64,000 bases of DNA from Bosea sp. F3-2 (GTDB taxonomy: Bacteria; Pseudomonadota; Alphaproteobacteria; Rhizobiales; Beijerinckiaceae), in the NCBI RefSeq assembly GCF_008253865.1, contig NZ_CP042331.1, forward strand, positions 5,111,501 to 5,175,500, in the 5' to 3' direction. Positions 27,447 to 36,996 of the stretch are shown piece after piece (the first letter of the stretch is position 1; each line of letters starts with the position of its first letter). The translations under genes were made by a program, and so were the position numbers. The notes beneath the pieces were generated by a model, which was given only the letters and a program-made list of their open reading frames with translations, was not told the origin of the DNA and made no database searches.

Positions 27447-28121
27447 TCAGATGAAGCTGACGTTCGCAGCTTCCGGGCCCTTGCGGCCGGCGCGAATCGA
27501 GAAGCGCACGCGCTGCCCGTCGGTCGGCGGCTGAAGACCGCTGCGGCTGAGCGACGAGACGTGCAGGAAGACGTCCGGGCCGCCCTTGTCGGGGGCGATG
27601 AAGCCGAAGCCGCGATCCGCATTGAAGAACTTCACGGCGCCGTCGAACGGGCCTTCGACCGGACCGCTGTCGCGATCCTGGAAGCCGCCGCCGCGAGGGC
27701 CACGGTCGCCGCCGAAGCCACCGCGATCACGATCGCCATAGCCGCCACGATCACCGCCGCCGAAGCCGCCGCGATCACGATCGCCGTAGCCGCCGCCGAA
27801 ATCGTCACGCGGCGGGCGCGGCGAGAAGGTGCGCGGAGCCGGCGCGGTCTGGGTTGCCGTGGACGCGTCGATCTCATGGACCGCAACGACTTGGAGTCCG
27901 CGGCGGCCTTCGCCGAGATCGGCGACGATGGTGGCGCCGGGCAGCAGGTCCTGCTGGTCGAGCGGGCCGATCGCCGAGACGTGCAGGAAGACATCGCCCG
28001 AACCGTCGGAGGGCGATGCGAAACCGAACCCCTTCTCGGGGTCGAACCACTTAACCTTGGCTTCGATATTTTCGTGCGTGACGAAGGGCTGGGCAGCAGG
28101 AGGCTTACGACGATCGAACAT
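27447..28121 (-). CDS. Tandem cold-shock domain protein with Gly/Arg-rich linker
   Basis: A 224-aa RNA-binding protein with two cold-shock domains. CSD1 (about residues 18-85) has KGFGFASP and VFLHVSAI; CSD2 (about 157-224) has RGFGFIAP and VFLHVSSL, which are RNP1 and RNP2. The linker is an intrinsically disordered stretch of Gly, Asp, Arg with repeated RDRGGFGG and GGYGDRD units, similar to RGG boxes. Tandem CSPs of this kind occur in rhizobia. The likely role is RNA chaperone under cold or stress. It is a single-gene transcript with a terminator. Confidence 0.92.
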   Translation of the reverse strand: MFDRRKPPAAQPFVTHENIEAKVKWFDPEKGFGFASPSDGSGDVFLHVSAIGPLDQQDLLPGATIVADLGEGRRGLQVVAVHEIDASTATQTAPAPRTFSPRPPRDDFGGGYGDRDRGGFGGGDRGGYGDRDRGGFGGDRGPRGGGFQDRDSGPVEGPFDGAVKFFNADRGFGFIAPDKGGPDVFLHVSSLSRSGLQPPTDGQRVRFSIRAGRKGPEAANVSFI

Positions 28122-28446
28122 GGAGCTTCAAGTCTGAGTGACCGGGAGCACGCAACTTAGCGCATGCCGGGCGCGCCGTCATCGGGGTAAGTGCGAAATT
28201 ATCGCATGAGGACTTAAACGATTGTAGTGCTTTTTCTCGCGCCATCCCCAAACTGTTCAAATCCTTTTGTCATGCTTATCCTGCATGGAGATTTGAGATA
28301 TTGGCCTAAATCTTGATCATACCCGGCAAAAATGCCGCAGGTCGACGCCTTGCAATCGCCCGAATCCCGCACAATCTGGAAAACGAGTTAGGGAAGATAC
28401 GCTCCTGGTCGGCAGTGCGCGTTTCGCGCTGTTCAGGAGATGACAA
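28122..28446. other. Divergent intergenic region between the cold-shock gene and a GNAT gene
   Basis: A 325-base gap. It must hold the cold-shock gene's promoter and 5' untranslated region on the minus strand and the GNAT promoter on the plus strand. Its middle is unusually AT-rich for this genome (around 28190-28310). I see no clear palindrome or second ORF. Confidence 0.5.
28434..28438 (+). promoter_or_regulatory. Shine-Dalgarno deciding a TTG start
   Basis: AGGAG with a 7-base spacer leads to TTG at 28447. The nearer ATG at 28439 is in another frame, which ends early. The ribosome site therefore supports TTG as start of the GNAT protein. Confidence 0.6.
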
Positions 28447-29061
28447 TTGGCTCGTTCGAAATTCGCCGGCGTGAAGGCCGGCATTGGCGTGATCCGGCGG
28501 CTGTGGCCGACGGAGCGCGATCTGCTGCGGGAACATCTGCTCCGGCTCGATCCGGTGACACGCCATCAGCGATTCGGCACGGCGGTCAATGATGCCTTTC
28601 TCGAGAACTATGCGGCTACGACCTTCGGCGTGGGCGGACTCGTCTATGCCTATGTCGAGGATGGGGTTGTCCGTGGTGCCGCCGAACTGCGCGGCCTCGA
28701 CGACATCGTGGCGCAGACAGGCGAGGCGGCTTTCAGCGTCGAGAGCGGCTGGCGCCGGCGCGGTATCGGCACGGATCTTTTTCACCGACTGATCACCGCG
28801 GCGCGCAACCGCAGCATCCGCACGCTTTACATGACCTGCCTGCCTGGGAACGCGGCGATGCGCCGGCTCGCCGCCAAGTTCGAAGCGGATCTCGTCGGCG
28901 GCTACGCGGATGTGGAAGGCGTGATCACGACCGGGGGGCCGACGCCCTTCACGATTCTCGACGAAGCGCTGGACAATGCGACAGGCTTTGCGACGATCGC
29001 CCTGTCGATCCAGAAGAACTTCTGGCCGACGACCCTGCTCGCCCGCGCACTCAGAGCATAA
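28447..29061 (+). CDS. GNAT-family N-acetyltransferase, TTG start
   Basis: Acetyl-CoA-dependent transferase of the GNAT superfamily, 204 aa. The acetyl-CoA loop is GWRRRGIGTDLFHRLI (residues 101-116), with the preceding strand GEAAFSVE. The N-terminal half (IRRLWPTERDLLREHLLRL) resembles GNAT domains fused to acyl-CoA synthetases and PatA-like lysine acetylases, but here it is stand-alone. The substrate is unknown; a small molecule or protein lysine is possible. Confidence 0.82.
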   Translation: MARSKFAGVKAGIGVIRRLWPTERDLLREHLLRLDPVTRHQRFGTAVNDAFLENYAATTFGVGGLVYAYVEDGVVRGAAELRGLDDIVAQTGEAAFSVESGWRRRGIGTDLFHRLITAARNRSIRTLYMTCLPGNAAMRRLAAKFEADLVGGYADVEGVITTGGPTPFTILDEALDNATGFATIALSIQKNFWPTTLLARALRA

Positions 29062-29131
29062 TCTGTCGCTGGTTTGAACCGCGGCGCAGGGCAGAATGCT
29101 TCCGCCCGCGCTTCCTGTGCGGGGATGCAGA

Positions 29132-29836
29132 TTACCTGCTGAGCGACAGTGCCGCGCCCGACTTGGTCACCGCGCCGTCGAGCGAGCTGCCGCCGCCGCG
29201 CAGGCGCGCCGCAACGGTGCCGCCCTGCTGGTAGAGATAGACCTCGCCGTCGCGATAATCCCAGGCCGAAATCTTCTGGAGATCCCGATTCGCGCAGCCT
29301 GACGAGCTGGCGCGATAGAGATCGAGCGTCGGCGTGCTCGACAGCTGAATCCGGCATGAGCCGCCGGTCGCTTCCCGCGCCGTCCAGCCGCCGACCATGT
29401 TGTCGCGGCTTGCGGCCGGGCGCGGCGTGGCGGCGCTCGCGCCGAGGCCGGCGACCTGATTGCTGCTGCCGCGCAGGCCGGGTGCCTGCTCTGGCTGGCC
29501 TGTCGGCGGCAAAGGCTGGCCGCCAGGTGGCAGCGCCTGGCCCTGCGGCGCGCCGGCGTTGGGGTTGAAGAACGGATCCTGCGGCGCGGGCAGGCCACCC
29601 CCTGCCGGCGGCGGGGCGGATGCGGCTGGATAGCCACCGGGCGGCGGCAACGGCTCCGACGTAATCGGCGCCGAGGAGACCGGCGGTGCGGAAGGCAGGA
29701 CCGGCTGGTTGTAGGATGGCGGGTTCATTACCGGGCCGGAGAAGCGCTGAGAGCCTGCGCAGGCGGTCAGAACCAGCAGAGGCAGAAGGGCAGCCGCGCG
29801 GGTGAGGGCGGCAGGCGTGGCAGTCGTCGTCATCAT
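29132..29836 (-). CDS. Omp19-like outer-membrane lipoprotein with protease-inhibitor (AprI/Inh) domain
   Basis: Lipoprotein of 234 aa. Signal with lipobox LVLTAC gives lipid attachment at Cys26. A long Pro/Gly/Ala-rich disordered region (about 30-150) follows, then an AprI/Inh inhibitor domain with GGWTARE, SCRIQL and QQGGTVAARLRG, ending LSLSR. The C-terminal 85 residues line up well with Brucella Omp19, which inhibits host and bacterial proteases. The start at 29836 is used because the upstream Met at 29884 extends an unrelated basic stretch. Confidence 0.82.
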   Translation of the reverse strand: MMTTTATPAALTRAAALLPLLVLTACAGSQRFSGPVMNPPSYNQPVLPSAPPVSSAPITSEPLPPPGGYPAASAPPPAGGGLPAPQDPFFNPNAGAPQGQALPPGGQPLPPTGQPEQAPGLRGSSNQVAGLGASAATPRPAASRDNMVGGWTAREATGGSCRIQLSSTPTLDLYRASSSGCANRDLQKISAWDYRDGEVYLYQQGGTVAARLRGGGSSLDGAVTKSGAALSLSR

Positions 29837-30013
29837 GCGGCGCGGGTTCCGATCTCGGTCAGCCGAACTTTGCGTCATTATCACAGGAACACAATGAACG
29901 CGGCATGAGCATGGTCTAACTCAGGCCGGGCGCGATGCGAACCCGCGATCCATGCTCTGGTTCCAACAGATGTGGGCAGGCATAGTCCGGCGAGATTCCC
30001 GGAGACCGCCTGC

Positions 30014-30397
30014 ATGAAGCCGCTCAACCCCGCCGCGATCGCGCCGCCCTTCGCCCGCTACAGCCATGGCATGGAACTGCCGGCGGGCCGGCGGCTCGTC
30101 TTCTGCTCGGGCCAGCTGGGGATTGCCGCCGATGGGAGCGTGCCCGAGGATGTCCGGGCGCAGGCCGATCTGTGCTTCGCCAATATCGCCGCGATCCTGG
30201 CCGAGGCCGGGATGACGCTCGCCGACATCGTGCGGGTCAATGCCTATGTCACCGACCGCGCCCATATGAAGGGCTATATGGAAGCGCGCGACGCCCATGT
30301 CGGCACGCCGCCACCGGCCTCGACCCTGATGATCGTCTCGGGCTTCACCCGGCCGGAATTCAAGGTCGAGATCGAGGTGGTGGCGGCTGCTGCCTGA
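30014..30397 (+). CDS. RidA family protein
   Basis: YjgF/RidA family protein of 127 aa, the usual size. RidA hydrolyses reactive enamine/imine intermediates from PLP enzymes. The conserved Arg lies in FTRPEFKVEIEVVA, and the family helix reads QADLCFANIAAILAEAGMTL. It is convergent with acs, whose stop is 18 bases away. The short gap suggests overlapping transcript ends rather than an operon. Sub-family members without the full catalytic set exist, so activity is inferred. Confidence 0.88.
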   Translation: MKPLNPAAIAPPFARYSHGMELPAGRRLVFCSGQLGIAADGSVPEDVRAQADLCFANIAAILAEAGMTLADIVRVNAYVTDRAHMKGYMEARDAHVGTPPPASTLMIVSGFTRPEFKVEIEVVAAAA

Positions 30398-30415
30398 GCG
30401 CCGCCACCCAAGCCA

Positions 30416-32368
<1,953 letters not shown>

Positions 32369-32601
32369 TTGGGTGTCTCCCCAGACTTGGGCCGTCTGTG
32401 TTGCGTTGGTCCCTGTGCTCTTGCGAGCGGTCGGGACATCGCTCCTTTGAATTCCCCGCATCATAGGATGCGCGCACGGCGCGGCAACCCATTGTGCGTC
32501 GCACTTTCGTGGCAGGGGCAGGCGCCGGATGCATGGTTCCGGGTCAAATTGTCCCCGGAGCATCTCATCACATGGTAGAATAAGACCGCTGGGAGGGCTT
32601 C

Positions 32602-33735
32602 ATGGCGCGCAATGTCTGCATCTTCTCGGATGGGACGGGGCAGGCCGGAGGCGCGAACCCGATCAACTGGACGAGCATCTATCGTCTGTTCATGGCGACG
32701 CGGAAGGTCGATCCCACCCACCAGATCTGCTTCTACGATCCCGGTCTCGGCTCGAATCCGGACGAAGGCGAGATCCGCAGCCCGTTCCGGCGCTTCAAGG
32801 ACTTGCTGGCCCAGGCGACCGGATACGGCATCACCGACAACATCATCGACTGCTACGCCGCGCTGCTCTGCGCCTACAGGCCGGGTGACCGCATCTTCCT
32901 GTTTGGTTTCAGCCGCGGCGCCTACACGGTGCGCAGCCTCGGCGGGGTGCTGGCGCTCTGCGGTGTGCCGAAAGGCTTTGTCAATGTTCTGCGCTGGGAC
33001 GGCTTTACTGACGCGATCCAGGCAAGCGAGGTGCGGACGCTCGCGGCCAGTGCGGTGAAGGATGTCTACATGATCCGCGACCGCGCCGCGCGGATCGAGG
33101 CTGCGGCGGCATTCCGGCAACGCCACGGCACCGAACCGGCGCCACCTTTCTTCGTCGGCGTCTGGGATACCGTGCGGGCGCTCGGCCTTCCCGCCATCGG
33201 CAGCCTGCCGGGGCGCCACAAGTTCCACGATGCGATCCTCAACCGGCAGGTCGCCCATGGTCGTCAGGCACTTGCCATCGACGAGAACCGGCAGGTCTTC
33301 GCACCCGAGCTCTGGGACGAGACGCAAGCGCCGCCGGGGCAGATCAGGCAGCTCTGGTTTGCCGGCGTGCATACCGATATCGGTGGCGGCTATGGTCTGC
33401 AGATGGGCCTGTCCGACCTGGCGCTCGGCTGGATGATCGCGGAAGCGCGGGCCGCCACGCCCCCACTTATCGTCGAGCCGGGGCTGGTCGCGGAGCTCAG
33501 GCCGGACGCGCTCGGCCGGCAGCATGACGAGCGCAAGACCTCGTGGCTGCCCTGGAGCGAGGGCACGCGGGAGGGTTTCGTGCTGAACGGCTTCCAGCCG
33601 CAGCCAGCGCGGATGGCGCAGGCTGTCGAGCCGCGCCTTGAGGCTGCGGCTGTGCCGATCCTCGATGAGAGGCTGCCCTATCGGCCGCGCGCCCTGGCGA
33701 GCTATCCGCCCTTCGCCGAATATTATCGCGGCTGA
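32602..33735 (+). CDS. DUF2235 family alpha/beta hydrolase
   Basis: A 377-aa protein with the DUF2235 domain. The nucleophile elbow is GFSRGAYTVRS (Ser104), the acidic residue is probably Asp189 in VGVWDTV, and the His is His257 in FAGVHTDIGGGY, with the N-terminal IFSDGTGQ. Some members are Tle1 phospholipases of type VI secretion, but no T6SS gene is near and there is no signal peptide. A housekeeping lipase or esterase is equally likely. It is divergent from acs. Confidence 0.82.
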   Translation: MARNVCIFSDGTGQAGGANPINWTSIYRLFMATRKVDPTHQICFYDPGLGSNPDEGEIRSPFRRFKDLLAQATGYGITDNIIDCYAALLCAYRPGDRIFLFGFSRGAYTVRSLGGVLALCGVPKGFVNVLRWDGFTDAIQASEVRTLAASAVKDVYMIRDRAARIEAAAAFRQRHGTEPAPPFFVGVWDTVRALGLPAIGSLPGRHKFHDAILNRQVAHGRQALAIDENRQVFAPELWDETQAPPGQIRQLWFAGVHTDIGGGYGLQMGLSDLALGWMIAEARAATPPLIVEPGLVAELRPDALGRQHDERKTSWLPWSEGTREGFVLNGFQPQPARMAQAVEPRLEAAAVPILDERLPYRPRALASYPPFAEYYRG

Positions 33736-33768
33736 GCGCTTGGTGTTGCGGATTTTGCGAACTGCGCC

Positions 33769-33913
33769 GTCATTCCGGGGCAGGCCGAAGGCCTGAGCCC
33801 GGAATCCAGAACCGATGCGGTTCTTCCGGAAGACTCGGGAACGTCCCCCTTCGCGAGTGAGGGCATCGGTTCTGGGTTCCGGGCTCTTCGCTGACGCGAA
33901 GCCCCGGAATGAC
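33769..33913. repeat. Dispersed palindromic repeat, family A copy 3
   Basis: Ends GTCATTCCGG and CCGGAATGAC. Inside lie near-complementary arms GGAATCCAGAACCGATGC and GCATCGGTTCTGGGTTCC. It is in the gap between the DUF2235 gene and the convergent EVE gene, where such hairpins often act as bidirectional transcript ends. Confidence 0.85.
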
Positions 33914-33942
33914 GGTACGGTTCCGTTAAAAGCGCCGAGCGC

Positions 33943-34353
33943 TCAGAGGCCGCCCATCTTGCAGACGATCGCCCATTCCTCGTCCGTCACCGGCTGGACC
34001 GAGAGGCGGAAGGAGGTGACGAGCGACATCTTGGCGAGCTTCGGGTCGGCCTTGACCGCGGCGAGCGACACCGGTTTGGGCAGCGGCTTCACCGCCTTGA
34101 AATCGACCAGTACCCATGGCGGCCCGGCCGCTTCCCAAGGGTAGGCTTCCTTGATGACCTCGACGATGCCGACGACCTCGAGACCTTCATTGGAGTGGTA
34201 GAAGAAGACCTGATCGCCCTGCTTCATCGCCATCAGGTTGAGCTTGGCGGTGTGGTTCTTCACCCCGTCCCAATGCGTGCCCTTGGCGCCGGCCTTGACC
34301 TGGTCGTCCCAGGACCAGACCGAAGGTTCGGATTTGATCAGCCAGTGAGCCAT
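33943..34353 (-). CDS. EVE-domain protein
   Basis: Small cytoplasmic protein of 136 aa, entirely an EVE domain (PUA-like fold), seen in WLIKSEPSVWSWDDQVKAG, HWDGVKNHTAKLNL and QVFFYHSNEGLEVVGIV. EVE domains bind modified bases in DNA or RNA, and the family includes thymocyte nuclear protein 1. In bacteria the role is poorly known. It overlaps the gene upstream by one base (TGATG), forming a pair with the conserved small protein at 34353-34679. Confidence 0.9.
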   Translation of the reverse strand: MAHWLIKSEPSVWSWDDQVKAGAKGTHWDGVKNHTAKLNLMAMKQGDQVFFYHSNEGLEVVGIVEVIKEAYPWEAAGPPWVLVDFKAVKPLPKPVSLAAVKADPKLAKMSLVTSFRLSVQPVTDEEWAIVCKMGGL

Positions 34354-34679
34354 CAGGCCTCGTCCTCCTTGAGCGGCACCGGCGGTTGCGAGGCCGCCTC
34401 GCCCTGTTCATTCCAGAACCGCACCATCTCGCGCGTCAGCGCGGCGTAATCCTTGGGGTCGAGCTCGACCCGCACCTCGCCTTCGCCGAAAGGCAGGATC
34501 AGCACGAAGCGATGCGTGCCCTCGGCCTTGCGTCGGCGATGCTGAAGCACAGGGCCTGCAATCCGCCCGGCCAGTGGGACGGGTTGGCCCTCGGCGACAA
34601 GCTCCGAGCCCGTCGTCTTGCGCACTTCGGCGATGCCGCGCGCGACGCGCTTGGTGAGATCGGACCAGTCGTTTGCCAT
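34353..34679 (-). CDS. Conserved small hypothetical protein
   Basis: A 108-aa protein I do not recognise. It has a mixed alpha/beta look with a basic patch RRRKAEGTHRFVL and an acidic C-terminus, and no signal or membrane segment. It lies 10 bases after gpsA and overlaps the EVE gene by one base, so it is part of the tsaD-gpsA-x-EVE operon. Its translation is GC3-consistent. Confidence 0.65.
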   Translation of the reverse strand: MANDWSDLTKRVARGIAEVRKTTGSELVAEGQPVPLAGRIAGPVLQHRRRKAEGTHRFVLILPFGEGEVRVELDPKDYAALTREMVRFWNEQGEAASQPPVPLKEDEA

Positions 34680-34689
34680 GTCCTTCTCC

Positions 34690-35688
34690 CTATCGTTCCG
34701 CCCGGATCGGCCGGGCGAGCAGGGCGGCCACGGCCTCCCTCACGCCGATGCGCCCGGCGATGATCTCGGAGACCGCTTCCGCGATAGGCGTCTCGATGTT
34801 CCGCGACCGGGCCATCTCGACCAGGATCGGAGCGGTGAAGGCGCCTTCGGTGAGCTTGCCGCCGGCAGCTTCGGCAGGCTTACGACCCTGTCCGAGCGCC
34901 AGTCCATAGGCGAAATTGCGCGATTGCGGCGAGGCGCAGCTCAGCACGACGTCGCCGAGGCCCGACAGCCCCATCAAGGTTTCCGCTTCGCCGCCATAGG
35001 CCTCGCCGAAGCGGCGCAACTCCGCAAAGCCGCGCGCGACCAGCGCCGCGCGCGCGCTTTCGCCATAGCCGAGGCCGATGGCGATGCCGGCAGCGATGGC
35101 GAGCACGTTCTTGGCGGCGCCGCCGATCTCGACGCCGAGCGGATCGTCCGAATGATAGATGCGGAAGGCTGGCGAGCTCAGCGTTTCGGCCAGTGCCTGC
35201 GCCAGCTTTGGTTCTGCCGCTGCGAGTGTCACCGCCGTCGGCAAGCCACGGCCGATGTCGATGGCGAAGCTCGGGCCCGACAGGATCGCGGTCCGGGCAC
35301 CGGGCAGAATGCTTTCGATGATCTGCGTGGGAAACAGTCCGCTCGTCTGCTCGATGCCTTTTGCGGCGGAGATGATCGGCACGCCGGTTGTCAGATGCTC
35401 TGCCAGATTCTGGCAGGCCGAGCGCAAATTCTGGGTCGGCACGGCGACGATCAGCGCGTCACAGTCGGCGAGGTCGGCAAGAGAGGCCGTGGCGTGGATC
35501 GACTCGGGCAGCGCGATATCGGGCAGGCGCGGCACCTGGCGGCTGCGCTCGATGGCCGCGACGGTGTCGGGGTCGCGCGCCCAGAGCCGGACCTTGCGCC
35601 CGGCGCGGGTCGTGGCGAGTGCCAGCGCCGCGCCGTAGGAGCCGGCGCCGACGACGCCGATGGTCGCGTAGGCCGCCTTGCGCTTCAT
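34690..35688 (-). CDS. gpsA: NAD(P)H-dependent glycerol-3-phosphate dehydrogenase
   Basis: Makes sn-glycerol 3-phosphate for phospholipid synthesis, 332 aa. The N-terminal Rossmann motif is IGVVGAGSYGAALA (residues 9-22). The family signatures ISAAKGIEQ, LSGPSFAIDI, and GGAAKNVLAIAAGIAIGLGYG with the catalytic Lys are present. It overlaps the tsaD stop by four bases (ATGA), a linkage common in Rhizobiales. Confidence 0.96.
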   Translation of the reverse strand: MKRKAAYATIGVVGAGSYGAALALATTRAGRKVRLWARDPDTVAAIERSRQVPRLPDIALPESIHATASLADLADCDALIVAVPTQNLRSACQNLAEHLTTGVPIISAAKGIEQTSGLFPTQIIESILPGARTAILSGPSFAIDIGRGLPTAVTLAAAEPKLAQALAETLSSPAFRIYHSDDPLGVEIGGAAKNVLAIAAGIAIGLGYGESARAALVARGFAELRRFGEAYGGEAETLMGLSGLGDVVLSCASPQSRNFAYGLALGQGRKPAEAAGGKLTEGAFTAPILVEMARSRNIETPIAEAVSEIIAGRIGVREAVAALLARPIRAER

Positions 35689-36740
35689 GCGGCGGTTGTG
35701 GGCTTGGCCGAGAGTTCGTCGAGCGGCCAGCGTGGACGCGCGGCGACCGTCATATCGTCGACGAGGCCAAGCCTAAGCCGCTCCAGCCCGGCCCAGGCGA
35801 TCATCGCGCCATTGTCGCCGCAGAGCGCCTGTGGCGGGGCGACCATCGGCAGCCCGGCTTCGGTGGCGAGGCGTGTCAGGCCGCTGCGGATCGCCTGATT
35901 GGCGGCGACGCCGCCGGCGACGACCAGTGTCGACGGCGTGATGCCGGCTTCGCGGCAGGCGCGCAGGCCGGCGCGGGTGCGGTCCACCATGACGTCGACG
36001 ATCGCGGCCTGGAAGGAGGCGCAGAGATCGGCGACGTCGTTGTCCGAGAGCGGGGCGATGCGCTCGGCGACGAGGCGCACGGCGGTCTTGAGGCCGGAGA
36101 GCGAGAAATCGGGATTGGCGCGTCCCTGCATCGGCCGCGGGAAATCGAAGCGCTCGGGATCGCCCTTCAGCGCTTCGCGCTCGACCGAGGGGCCACCCGG
36201 ATAGGGCAAAGCGAGCATCTTGGCGATCTTGTCGAAGGCTTCGCCCACCGCATCGTCGATGGTGCCGCCGAGCCTGAGATAGTCGCCGACGCCGCGTACG
36301 GCCAAGAGCTGGGTGTGGCCGCCCGAGACGAGCAGCAGCAGATAGGGGAAGGCGAGGTTGTCGGTGAGGCGGGCGGTCAGCGCATGCGCCTCGAGATGGT
36401 TGATCGCGATGAAGGGCTTGCCGGTCGCGAGCGCGATTGCCTTGCCGGCGGTCAAGCCCACCATGACGCCGCCGACGAGGCCGGGGCCGGCCGCCGCCGC
36501 GACGGCATCGATGTCGCCGGGCTTCAGGCCCGCATCGGAGAAGGCGCGTGCGATGATGCGGTCGATCGCCTCGACATGGGCGCGTGCGGCGATCTCCGGG
36601 ACGACGCCGCCATAGGCCGCATGGGCGGCAATCTGGCTCAGCACCTCGTTCGACAGGATCTTGCTCTCGCCCGAGCGCTCGACGGAGACGATCGCGGCCG
36701 CTGTTTCGTCGCAGGTCGTCTCGATCCCAAGGACACGCAT
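35685..36740 (-). CDS. tsaD: tRNA N6-adenosine threonylcarbamoyltransferase TsaD
   Basis: Universal t6A37 tRNA-modifying enzyme (Gcp/YgjD), 351 aa. Metal-binding HLEAH (NHLEAHAL), nucleotide motif GIETTCDETAAAIV at the N-terminus, VSGGHTQLLAVRG, and the C-terminal CGDNGAMIAW. The start MRVLGIETTCDE is at 36740; a longer reading to 36908 lacks family similarity. The gene heads the operon with gpsA and is divergent from the hemD fusion gene. Confidence 0.96.
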   Translation of the reverse strand: MRVLGIETTCDETAAAIVSVERSGESKILSNEVLSQIAAHAAYGGVVPEIAARAHVEAIDRIIARAFSDAGLKPGDIDAVAAAAGPGLVGGVMVGLTAGKAIALATGKPFIAINHLEAHALTARLTDNLAFPYLLLLVSGGHTQLLAVRGVGDYLRLGGTIDDAVGEAFDKIAKMLALPYPGGPSVEREALKGDPERFDFPRPMQGRANPDFSLSGLKTAVRLVAERIAPLSDNDVADLCASFQAAIVDVMVDRTRAGLRACREAGITPSTLVVAGGVAANQAIRSGLTRLATEAGLPMVAPPQALCGDNGAMIAWAGLERLRLGLVDDMTVAARPRWPLDELSAKPTTAA

Positions 36741-36996
36741 GATCGTTCGATTAACCTCACGGAACGGAAGAACGGGATGAAGGACCATGTCCGGCAGTTC
36801 CTCGCCGGCCATTCCTTCGTATAGTGCGGGGTAGGGTGCAAGGCCAAGGGGCGTGGGCCACGACCTTTGCGGCAGAGACAAAAACGGAGACGGCATGCAC
36901 GGCATCATTGTTCCGCCTCAATGCGGACTGATCGCGGGAAGCTGCATCGTTCGCGCATCGTCCTGCGGTCGTTGCCCTTCTTGTCAGGAGCTGTGA

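Noticed and set aside
32461..33525. Minus-strand ORF opposite the DUF2235 gene
   Set aside because: Antisense shadow; the plus-strand frame has the GFSRGAYT elbow and the His motif.
36741..36908. N-terminal extension of TsaD by 56 residues
   Set aside because: TsaD proteins begin at MRVLGIETTCDE; the extra part is not like any family member and overlaps the promoter gap.
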